In this document: positions 1 to 5,404 of the stretch, in pieces | Numbering within the stretch: position 1 is the first letter of the stretch | Layout of the letters: the number at the start of each line of letters is the position of its first letter | Source: JAMCYG01 sp027365565 | GTDB taxonomy: Archaea > Micrarchaeota > Micrarchaeia > Micrarchaeales > Micrarchaeaceae | NCBI GenBank assembly: GCA_027365565.1 | Contig: DAHXMI010000012.1 | Coordinates: forward strand, 1-47,622 | Direction: 5' to 3' | DNA: 47,622 bases | Made by a program: the position numbers and the translations under genes | The notes under the pieces: generated by a model | The model's database searches: none | Told to the model about the DNA's origin: nothing | Seen by the model: the letters and a program-made list of their open reading frames with translations, nothing else

Positions 1-153
1 CGCAGATTCGTCAGGATGGATGGCTTCTACGTGCAGGCAGGCCTCGATGCCACTGAGCTTAAGGGCATACTCCCTACGGCATTCGTGCTACTCAGGCTCG
101 CACACATGATAGCGAGCGGCGTAAGCATGGGCGTATCGAAAGGCAGGCTGTAA
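1..153 (+). CDS. C-terminal end of an unidentified protein (possibly Pcc1-like)
   Basis: The window opens inside an ORF read in frame 1; the last 50 residues are visible and end at TAA 151-153. The visible part has an A-x-x-D-x-x-x-L-K-G pattern followed by a hydrophobic helix (TAFVLLRLAHMIASG) and a short polar tail. The spacing resembles the last helix of the KEOPS subunit Pcc1 (ATD..ALRG..NS.LR), a dimerisation subunit of the tRNA t6A-modifying complex. This rests on one motif only and the N-terminus is missing, so the name is a weak guess. The 16S rRNA promoter follows 56 bases downstream on the same strand. Confidence 0.45.
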   Translation, partial: RRFVRMDGFYVQAGLDATELKGILPTAFVLLRLAHMIASGVSMGVSKGRL

Positions 154-209
154 AGCCGCGACGTGCATGGCGCGCACTTGCGGATAAATTTCGACGCCAC
201 GACCAGCAG

Positions 210-218
210 CTATAAATA
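210..218 (+). promoter_or_regulatory. TATA box of the 16S rRNA gene
   Basis: CTATAAATA lies about 165 nt upstream of the mature 16S 5' end. Archaeal transcription starts about 25 nt downstream of the TATA box, so the start would be near 240 with a leader of about 140 nt. No purine-rich BRE is obvious. It is the only good TATA element between the upstream gene and the rRNA. Confidence 0.6.
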
Positions 219-239
219 CTTTCCCATGAGCAAATACTA

Positions 240-266
240 TCGCTCACTGCTGTTTTTGTTGAGCGA
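240..266 (+). other. Leader hairpin of pre-16S rRNA
   Basis: TCGCTCA (240-246) and TGAGCGA (260-266) form a perfect 7-bp inverted repeat around a T-rich loop, right at the predicted transcription start. It may be a leader/processing stem of the pre-rRNA. It could also be a terminator of the upstream gene, because the loop carries five Ts. Confidence 0.4.
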
Positions 267-1428
267 GCAAGGGGCATCTAGTATGACCTTTGCCCAGTGA
301 AAATTCCTGCTTGGAATTGGATGCAGTCTTGAGGAGTGCAATAAGGTACCGACAATTGCGATGCGGCTTTCAGCCATCGACTCCAGTCGATGCTGCTGGA
401 GGACACTGCTATCAGATTTCGACAGCCATGCAAGTCTGCTCGTGAGCTTCACGGGCGGCGTACGGCTCAGTAACGCGTAGTCAACCTAACGCACGGAGGA
501 GCATACCCTCGGGAAACTGAGGTTAATACACCATAGGCTATGACATCTGGAAGGAGTCATAACCGAAAGGTGCGCAAATTGCAGCGTTGCTGCTTTACGA
601 TGAGACTGCGGCGGATCAGGCAGACGGCGGGGTAACGGCCCACCGTACCGATAACCCGTAGGGGATATGGGAGTATGAGCCCCGAGAAGGACACTGAGAC
701 AAGGGTCCTAGCGCTATGGCGTGCAGCAGGCGCGCAAACTCCGCAATGCGCGGAAGCGTGACGGGGGGAATCTGAGTGGCTCACTTAGGTGAGCCTTTTG
801 CCAAGTATAGCAAGCTTGGCGAATAAGTGCTGGGCAAGACCGGTGGCAGCCGCCACGGTAATACCGGCAGCACGAGTTGTGTCCACGATTACTGGGCTTA
901 AAGCGCCCGTAGCCGGCCGATGCCGTCTCATGTGAAATATTGGCGCTCAACGTCAATGCGTGCATGAGATACCCATCGGCTAGGGAACAGGTGAGGTCAG
1001 GGGTACTCATAGGGGAGGGGTAAAATCCTGTAATCCTTTGAGGACCAACGGTGGCGAAGGCGCCTGACTAGAATGTATCCGACGGTGAGGGGCGAAGGCT
1101 AGGAGAACGAATCGGATCAGATACCCGAGTAGCCCTAGCAGTAAATTATGCAGACTCTGGTGTTGCACACGTCTAGAACATGTGCAGTATCGTAGCGTAA
1201 GTGTTAAGTCTGCCGCCTGGGGAGTACGGTCGCAAGATTAAAACTTAAAGCAATTGGCGGGGGAGCACACAAGGGGTGGATGCTGCGGTTTAATTGAATC
1301 CAACGTCGGAAATATTACCAGGAGCGACGGCAGAATGAAGGCCAGACCAAAGATCTTGCCTGACAAGCCGAGAGGTATTGCATGGCGATCGTCAGCTCGT
1401 GGTGTGAACTGTCCGGTTAAGTCCGGTA

Positions 1429-1955
1429 AGCTAACGAAGTGGTACAATGACTAATAGGATAAGGCTAACTGAGAGGCTGAGCTACATGCTCGGCCTGTAC
1501 GAGTGCAGCAAGCGTTCCGACGCCTCTGTAAGCATGAGCTCTAAGAAAGACGAGCTCGTGCAGAATTTCACCCAGATGGCGGTGGACGATCTCGGGGTCG
1601 AACCCAACAGGATAATCCTGGAGGGCGCCGGGTCGGTCACCACTGTGAAGTTCTACAATTCAGGGGTAAGGAAGCTGTTCGAGAAGACGCTGCAGAGAAA
1701 GGCAGCTGTCTTCAAGTACAGGAACGCCTATTCCGCAAGCTACATCGCGGCGCTCTATGACTGTAAGGGAGGAAGGGACTCGCACGGCACGTACATAGAT
1801 GGCATCAAGACTGATACCATCATCGTGCTCGAGAGGCTCGGCTTCCACACAGCTCAGAGGAACGCGCGGATATACATTAGAAACGGCGATGACTTTGTCA
1901 CGTTCATAAAAGACAGGAGCCTTTCTATTAGTAGCACCATTTCTTAGCCCGGAAA
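1429..1955 (+). other. Archaeal BHB intron in the 16S rRNA
   Basis: The conserved rRNA segment GUCCGGUA|ACGAGCGAGACC is split here near E. coli position 1100. The junctions form a bulge-helix-bulge: CCGG 1423-1426 pairs with CCGG 1950-1953 as the central 4-bp helix, and the 3-nt bulges are TAA (1427-1429) and AAA (1954-1956). Cutting after the second nucleotide of each bulge restores exactly the canonical exon sequence. The intron-side helix is GCTAA/TTAGC, extended after a bulged C by GAAGTGGT/ACCATTTC. The exon-side helix is not evident, so the BHB is of relaxed type. Such introns are removed by the tRNA splicing endonuclease, not by self-splicing. Confidence 0.9.
1447..1947 (+). CDS. LAGLIDADG-like homing endonuclease encoded in the 16S intron
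   Basis: A 166-aa ORF that fills the rRNA intron; its TAG stop lies inside the 3' intron helix. Two LAGLIDADG-type helices can be seen: YMLGLYECSKRSD near residue 13 and YIAALYDCKGGRDS near residue 100. Enzymes of this class cut an intronless rRNA allele at the insertion site and spread the intron. The second acidic position of each motif (the final D/E before G in LAGLIDADG) appears to be S or K here, so the nuclease may be inactive or act as an RNA maturase; this depends on my alignment. No promoter is seen, so it would be translated from pre-rRNA or the excised intron. Start is ATG 1447. Confidence 0.8.
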   Translation: MTNRIRLTERLSYMLGLYECSKRSDASVSMSSKKDELVQNFTQMAVDDLGVEPNRIILEGAGSVTTVKFYNSGVRKLFEKTLQRKAAVFKYRNAYSASYIAALYDCKGGRDSHGTYIDGIKTDTIIVLERLGFHTAQRNARIYIRNGDDFVTFIKDRSLSISSTIS

Positions 1956-2448
1956 CGAGCGAGACCCTCGCAGACAGTTGCCACTTGCTTAGAGATAAGC
2001 GAAGCACTCTGTTTGGATCGCCTCTGTTTAAAGAGGATGAAAGAGAGGACGACGATACGTCAGTACGATCCGAATCTCCTGGGCTACACGCGGCATACAA
2101 AGGTCGGTACAATGAGACGCAATGCCGAAAGGCAGAGCAAATCCCCTAAAGCCGATCCCGGTCCGGATTGAGGGTTGGAACTCACCCTCATGAAGTTGGA
2201 ATCCCTAGTAATCGCTTGTCACTATCGAGCGGTGAATCTGTCCCCGCTCCTTGCACACACCGCCCGCCAAGTCACCCAAGTAGGGTTTTAATGAGGCGAT
2301 GCCTACGGCGTCGTCGAGTTAAGGCTTTGTGAGGAGGGCTAAGGCGTAACAAGGTATCCGTAGGGGAACCTGCGGATAGATCACCTCGTAAAGAACTAAG
2401 TGTGCGTTGTATGGGAATCAATCCTCGCATTAATCCTCGAGACTACCC

Positions 2449-2488
2449 TTTTCTTTTTGTCTTTTCGGAGGCATAGCTTCAGCTATGC
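2449..2488 (+). terminator. Transcription terminator of the 16S gene
   Basis: A T-rich tract (2449-2465, runs of four and five T) lies 60 nt after the rRNA 3' end, as expected for archaeal oligo-T termination. It is followed by a perfect hairpin: stem GCATAGC/GCTATGC, loop TTCA, 2471-2488. Confidence 0.6.
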
Positions 2489-2553
2489 TTCGCTCACTTA
2501 TCTTGCTTGCTTACCCATTGGTTTATGGCAGGAATAGAAACCGTGCACTGCAC

Positions 2554-2579
2554 CCATACGAATTCATTTCGCCGTATGG
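2554..2579 (-). terminator. Inverted repeat downstream of the small minus-strand ORF
   Basis: CCATACG (2554-2560) and CGTATGG (2573-2579) form a perfect 7-bp stem with a 12-nt loop, 12 nt beyond the stop of the ORF at 2591-2812. It may be a transcript end, or a stop for convergent rRNA transcription. There is no strong T run on the minus strand. Confidence 0.35.
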
Positions 2580-2590
2580 AACGCATTTGT

Positions 2591-2812
2591 TTACGGAAGA
2601 AGGTTCTTGAGCAGCCTCATGAATCCGCTTTTCCTTGCTGCAGGCCTGACTACCGTGCCCCCCTTCACCTTTTCGGTTTCGGGATTGTAGCCTTCGGCGT
2701 ACTGTATGCGCCATACGAGGCCAGGTACCTCTGTCTTTATGGCTATGTGCGGATCTTGCTTCAGCCTCTGTATGGAATTCAGGCGTGACTTCTCCTCGGT
2801 TGCGATATGCAT
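2591..2812 (-). CDS. Small orphan protein, 73 aa
   Basis: Not recognised. The product is soluble, charged and basic, with alternating hydrophobic/charged stretches (HIAIKTEV, LVWRIQYAEGY) suggesting a small beta-rich fold and a basic C-terminal helix (SGFMRLLKNLL). No Cys and no membrane segment. The start is ATG 2810-2812. The overlapping plus-strand ORF is Cys/Arg/Tyr-rich and looks like a shadow. A TATA-like CTTATAG/CTATAAG element at 2834-2840 could serve this gene with a near-leaderless mRNA. It lies between the r-protein operon end and the 16S gene. Coding status is likely but unproven. Confidence 0.5.
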   Translation of the reverse strand: MHIATEEKSRLNSIQRLKQDPHIAIKTEVPGLVWRIQYAEGYNPETEKVKGGTVVRPAARKSGFMRLLKNLLP

Positions 2813-2854
2813 GAAAGGGATTGTGAAATAAGTTTCTTATAGGTTATCAGGGCA

Positions 2855-2945
2855 ACTTGGACGCCGTGTAAAACGTGGGAAAAGACGCAAAACTGCCGGT
2901 CATAATTGCGGCGGCGCCTAGAAGGCATCCCTACGGGTAAGACCA
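2855..2945 (+). ncRNA. Possible structured RNA of unknown class
   Basis: A GC-rich island in an AT-rich gap. On the plus strand it can fold into consecutive hairpins: CTGCCG/CGGCGG around a 10-nt loop (about 2896-2917), GCCT/AGGC with an AGA loop (about 2919-2929), and CCC/GGG with a TAC loop. It has an A-rich single-stranded part and the string GACGCAAAAC. A TATA-like element (TTTCTTATAG, about 2831-2840) lies about 25 nt upstream of a possible 5' end near 2862. Fragments recall 5S rRNA (CATA..GCGGCGG, CATCCC) and the GEMM aptamer (GACGCAAA), but neither fits along its length. No plus-strand gene follows, so a cis-riboswitch is unlikely. Confidence 0.3.
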
Positions 2946-2975
2946 AAATTTGAGAATATAAAAAAGGGAATGAGG

Positions 2976-3491
2976 TTATACTCTCCTTCCCCTTCTTCCG
3001 CCAGGCCTCTTCGTCGTGTCCGAAGGCAGCGGCGTCACGTCCTCTATCCTGTTGACCCTTATTCCGCTCCTTGCCAGGACCCTGACCGCGGCCTGGGCGC
3101 CCTTGCCCGGGGTCTTCGACCCGTGGCCGCCAGGAGCCCTTATCTTTATGTTGACGTTGGTTATGCCTCTCGCCTTGGCTTCTGCCGCTATCTTGTATGC
3201 AGCCTGCATGGCAGCATAGGGCGAGCCCTCCTGCGAGTCGGCGCTTATCATCATTCCGCCGCTGGCCACCGATATTGTCTCGGATCCGCTGAGATCCGTA
3301 AGCGTTATTATAGTGTCATTCTTCGATGAGAGCACGTGCGCGACAGCCCACCTCTCCGCGTTCTCCTTGACCTTCGTCTCCTCCATGGCCTTTGCTTCGT
3401 ACGAGACCTCAGTCCTCTTGGCCTTCTGCTGTGTCTTTGCCTCCTTGGACGATGCGGTCGACTTCGCTGCTGCTCCCTTCTTTCCGGCCAT
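2976..3491 (-). CDS. rps11: Small ribosomal subunit protein uS11
   Basis: 171 aa. The C-terminal two thirds are uS11: AVAHVLSSKNDTIITLTDLSG, SAQEG-like SADSQEGSPYAAMQAA, APGGHGSKTPGKGAQAA and the basic tail TTKRPGGRRGRRV. It binds the 30S platform beside the mRNA exit and the Shine-Dalgarno helix. The first about 45 residues are a Lys/Ala/Thr-rich extension absent from typical uS11 and probably disordered. The start chosen is ATG 3491 (MAGKKG). The longer frame would run into uS4, whose stop lies 4 nt upstream, and GAGGAG sits at the uS4 end. In many archaea rpoD and uL13 genes follow uS11; here the cluster simply ends. Confidence 0.97.
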   Translation of the reverse strand: MAGKKGAAAKSTASSKEAKTQQKAKRTEVSYEAKAMEETKVKENAERWAVAHVLSSKNDTIITLTDLSGSETISVASGGMMISADSQEGSPYAAMQAAYKIAAEAKARGITNVNIKIRAPGGHGSKTPGKGAQAAVRVLARSGIRVNRIEDVTPLPSDTTKRPGGRRGRRV

Positions 3492-3495
3492 CAAA

Positions 3496-4089
3496 TCACT
3501 TCTCCTCAGCTGCGGCTTCGTTCTCGCCCGCAGCAATCTTCTCCTCTACCTTGACTTCACCTGCGGACGTGTCGCCTGCAAGAGTCGGTCCCGCCTTCTC
3601 CTCCTTGACGCTTATGTCTATTGGCTTGTAGTAGCTTATGTGGGCCTCCTCCCCGGTGTTGACCATGTAGCCCGGCCTGTTGACCCTCTTGCCGTTTATC
3701 GCTATGAAGCCATGGACTATTATCTGCCTTGCCTGCTTTGGCGTCCTGGCAAGTCCTTTCTTGAAAACAATAGTCTCGAGCCTTCTTTCGAGAAGTGCAT
3801 TCTCGTCCAGGTCGAGCAGACTGTCAAGCGTAGCCCCGCTCTGGACCACACCGAGCCTCTCGAGCCTGCCCATCATGTCGTGCTGCAGCGTCTCCGCGTG
3901 CGGCGCGCCAGACAGGAGAAGACGTACGTTCCTTCTTATCCTGCTTACCTCGAACTGAGCCTTCCAAAGCTCAGACATGTTCTTGAGGCCGTACTTTGTG
4001 AGAAGCGCGTTGTCCGCGTTTATCCTTTGAATGTTCCATAGGTCTTTTGGCCTTTCGTATTTCCTGCTGTTCCTCTTCGGTGCTCCCAT
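3496..4089 (-). CDS. rps4: Small ribosomal subunit protein uS4
   Basis: 197 aa, a primary 16S-binding protein and assembly initiator of the 30S body. The archaeal start (GAPKRNSRKYERP) is followed by the helical region and an S4 RNA-binding domain at about residues 105-160 (LETIVFKKGLARTPKQARQ, VHGFIAINGKRVNRPGYMV). The C-terminal 30 residues are acidic/Ala-rich and look disordered. Its stop lies just before the uS11 start, and the uS13 stop is 5 nt upstream, giving a tight uS13-uS4-uS11 operon. Confidence 0.97.
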   Translation of the reverse strand: MGAPKRNSRKYERPKDLWNIQRINADNALLTKYGLKNMSELWKAQFEVSRIRRNVRLLLSGAPHAETLQHDMMGRLERLGVVQSGATLDSLLDLDENALLERRLETIVFKKGLARTPKQARQIIVHGFIAINGKRVNRPGYMVNTGEEAHISYYKPIDISVKEEKAGPTLAGDTSAGEVKVEEKIAAGENEAAAEEK

Positions 4090-4094
4090 TCAGA

Positions 4095-4703
4095 TCACTT
4101 CTTAGGTACGTTTGCCATCTTCTTCGCGGAGGCAGAGGCGGCGGCCGCGGTGGCGACCTGCTGGGCCTGGTCCTTCGTGGCCTTCTTCATGACTCCGACT
4201 GTCGCGCCGGTTCTTCCGGTGGACCTGCTGTGCTGTCCGCGCACCTTCTGGCCGTACTGGTGCCTGTATCCGCGCCATGACCTGAGATTGACGTCGCGCG
4301 TGATATCCTGCCTGACAGAGAACGTGAGATCGTTTCCTATCTGGTGCATGTCCCTGCCGGTCTCGAATTCCTTCCTGCGGTTGAGCATGAATTTTGGCAT
4401 GCCATGTTCCTCAGGATGGTACATGACCGATTCGAGGGCCGAAACCTGCTGCTCTGAAAGGCTACCTATCTCGGTGCGCCTGTCCAGGTGCTGCTCCTTC
4501 TCTACTATGTCGGACATCGCATTAGCCATTGCGAAGCCTATCCCTTTGACGTTCCTTATGGCGCGGCTTATGCTCTGCGAGCCGTCAACGTCACGGCCCG
4601 CAAGCCTTACTATCGTCGCGGCCTTGCGGCTCTTCTGCTCCCTCGGATCTCTCTTCTTTTGGGAAGCTGCGTCTTTCGCGTCAGCAGACTTTTCGTCAGC
4701 CAT
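4095..4703 (-). CDS. rps13: Small ribosomal subunit protein uS13
   Basis: 202 aa. Central uS13 motifs: VRLAGRDVDGSQSISRAI, VKGIGFAMANAM (helix-hairpin-helix), and the C-terminal LRSWRGYRHQYGQKVRGQHSRSTGRTG-type tail that contacts 16S h42 and the P-site tRNA, given here in part. Family proteins are about 150 aa; this one has a charged N-terminal extension of about 30 aa and an Ala/Lys-rich C-terminal tail of about 30 aa. The start is ATG 4703 (MADEKSA), with GGTG 9 nt upstream; longer versions would read through the tRNA gene. It is first protein of the operon, 18 nt after tRNA-Ser. Confidence 0.96.
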   Translation of the reverse strand: MADEKSADAKDAASQKKRDPREQKSRKAATIVRLAGRDVDGSQSISRAIRNVKGIGFAMANAMSDIVEKEQHLDRRTEIGSLSEQQVSALESVMYHPEEHGMPKFMLNRRKEFETGRDMHQIGNDLTFSVRQDITRDVNLRSWRGYRHQYGQKVRGQHSRSTGRTGATVGVMKKATKDQAQQVATAAAASASAKKMANVPKK

Positions 4704-4735
4704 AAGGTTTACACCATAATTCGCCAGGGCTGGGA

Positions 4736-4750
4736 TATTCAGCCGAAGCA
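4736..4750 (-). other. tRNA-Ser intron 2 (T loop, 59/60)
   Basis: 15-nt intron in the T loop. The complete hBHBh' can be drawn: outer helix is the T stem CTGGG/CCCAG, bulges are AA|T and TA|T, the central helix is TTCA/TGAA (4 bp), and the inner helix is GC/GC capped by TTCG. Excision restores TTCAAAT exactly. Confidence 0.85.
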
Positions 4751-4782
4751 TTTGAACCCAGGAGGCCCGGAGGCCATGCGCT

Positions 4783-4803
4783 TGCAGGAAATGCTTTTGC
4801 TTT
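4783..4803 (-). other. tRNA-Ser intron 1 (anticodon loop, 37/38)
   Basis: 21-nt intron at the canonical archaeal position. Exon CTGG (nt 32-35) faces intron CCTG as the central helix with one U-U mismatch. The bulges are AA|A and CA|A, each cut after the second base. Inner helix is only AA/TT, so this is a relaxed BHB. Confidence 0.8.
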
Positions 4804-4864
4804 TTCCAGGCGCACGCGTTACCAGATTCCGCCACCCTGGCGTGTTAAATACTTCTATTGGCAA

Positions 4865-4873
4865 CATATTTAG
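4865..4873 (-). promoter_or_regulatory. TATA box of the tRNA-Ser/uS13-uS4-uS11 operon
   Basis: CTAAATATG on the minus strand, centred about 28 nt upstream of the tRNA 5' end; the right spacing for transcription starting at or just before the tRNA. No other promoter is visible between the tRNA and uS13. Confidence 0.6.
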
Positions 4874-4973
4874 CCTTTATTTCAGTGCCCGGCGCTATAA
4901 CTGCGACGGACCTAAGGAGGCATTATTATTAACGTGCAAAAGCTTTATAATACTTGGGCTTCCGCAGGGAGAC

Positions 4974-5075
4974 ATGAACATTTTATCTCAGATGGGGTTA
5001 CAAGTGTGCGCAATGCAGTTGCACATAATACATAAAGTATGGTGCACCGTTACGGCCCCGATAAGAATACGCTAA
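4974..5075 (+). CDS. Possible leaderless small ORF, 33 aa
   Basis: A TATA-like TTTATAATA (4944-4952) lies about 26 nt upstream of ATG 4974, the spacing of leaderless archaeal genes. The short product (MNILSQMGLQVCAMQLHIIH...) has two Cys and hydrophobic stretches and matches nothing I know. The segment also has a TGTGC/GCACA stem (about 5004-5024), so it could be a small RNA. Its stop overlaps the end of the convergent toxin gene by 4 nt. Coding status is doubtful. Confidence 0.25.
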   Translation: MNILSQMGLQVCAMQLHIIHKVWCTVTAPIRIR

Positions 5076-5404
5076 TATCTGAAACGCCGTTCATACTCTT
5101 TGTGTGGGAACCATTCTAGAAGTATCGCTATTATCTCTACTTCATTACCTGTTATGGAGTAGACAAGCCTCCAAGCATTAGGCAGATTGTATTTCCAGAG
5201 GTTGTTTATCCTGTATCTTTGTCGGTATGTCTTCGGTATTAGCCGTTTGGATATCTCAGTGCCGCATCTTGGGTCTGCCTTTATGTCATCTGTTGCCCTA
5301 TCCAGAAACTTATATAGGAGCGGATTCTCCTTCTGCACCTTGTAGTAGGCTTTCTTCAGCCTCTCGCCCGCAAAGACTACGCTAACCTTCCTGTTATCGG
5401 CTAT
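5072..5404 (-). CDS. RelE/ParE-family mRNA interferase toxin, with an AUA start
   Basis: 110 aa. The family core is clear: SVVFAGERLKKAYYKVQKENP at the N-terminus, RYRINNLWKYNLPNAWRLVYSI and VEIIAILLEWFPHKEYERRF at the C-terminus, as in archaeal RelE-like toxins that cleave ribosome-bound mRNA. The first NTG codon (GTG 5338) would remove the first beta-strand and helix. Between the upstream in-frame TAG (about 5419) and 5338 the only AUN codon is ATA 5404-5402. It overlaps the antitoxin stop as ATAG and sits 3 nt after GGTGTT. I take this AUA as the start; it mirrors the ATGA overlap seen in the copper operon. Translation would be coupled to the antitoxin. Confidence 0.8.
   Translation of the reverse strand: MADNRKVSVVFAGERLKKAYYKVQKENPLLYKFLDRATDDIKADPRCGTEISKRLIPKTYRQRYRINNLWKYNLPNAWRLVYSITGNEVEIIAILLEWFPHKEYERRFRY

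Larger units (their letters stand above)
380..2389 (+). rRNA. rrs: 16S ribosomal RNA, interrupted by one intron
   Basis: Small-subunit rRNA recognised from ordered universal elements: helix 1 CTCCAG/CTGGAG (381-386/396-401), the 530 loop (843-861), the 790 region (1116-1135), the 915 region ending in AATTGGCGG (1252-1260), the 1400 segment ACACACCGCCCGCC (about 2255-2268), GTAACAAGG (2346-2354) and the 3' AUCACC motif. The span is 2010 nt; removing the 527-nt intron leaves about 1483 nt, a normal archaeal length. Ends are set by alignment to the canonical termini and are good to a few bases. It departs from consensus at 18/917, 518, 527, 1406/1495 and in the anti-SD (AUCACCUCG instead of AUCACCUCCU). 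No 23S, 5S or tRNA-Ala is recognisable downstream, so the gene appears to be transcribed alone. Confidence 0.97.
4722..4841 (-). tRNA. tRNA-Ser(GGA) with two introns
   Basis: Class II tRNA read on the minus strand. Acceptor GCCAGGG/CCCTGGC, discriminator G73 (4722), no encoded CCA. D arm GCG/CGC, anticodon stem TGCGC/GCGCA, long variable arm with GGCC/GGCC, T stem CTGGG/CCCAG. Removing a 21-nt intron after position 37 (4783-4803) and a 15-nt intron after position 59 (4736-4750) gives an 84-nt tRNA with anticodon GGA and a canonical T loop TTCAAAT. G73 and GGA argue for serine although the D arm looks Leu-like. It lies 18 nt upstream of uS13 and is probably co-transcribed with it. Confidence 0.9.

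Noticed and set aside
1660..2112. 150-aa minus-strand ORF across the intron and 16S exon
   Set aside because: Antisense to the homing endonuclease and rRNA; no domain.
2870..2945. c-di-GMP-I (GEMM) riboswitch, suggested by GACGCAAAAC and GGTC
   Set aside because: Only the short string matches; the paired regions do not line up, and no plus-strand gene lies downstream.
2890..2945. 5S rRNA, suggested by CATA..GCGGCGG and CATCCC
   Set aside because: The match covers less than half of the molecule, and the helix I/IV/V parts and the required length are absent.
4722..4841. tRNA-Leu, suggested by the D arm GTGGCGGAA
   Set aside because: Discriminator is G, and splicing at the BHB gives anticodon GGA, both serine.
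4488..5075. 195-aa plus-strand ORF
   Set aside because: It runs antisense through uS13 and the tRNA-Ser gene and has no protein-like features; only its last 33 codons are kept as a weak candidate.
5338..5404. Toxin truncated by loss of its start codon or expressed by TAG readthrough from the antitoxin
   Set aside because: The toxin and antitoxin are in different frames, and ATA 5404 with GGTGTT 3 nt upstream gives a full-length product.
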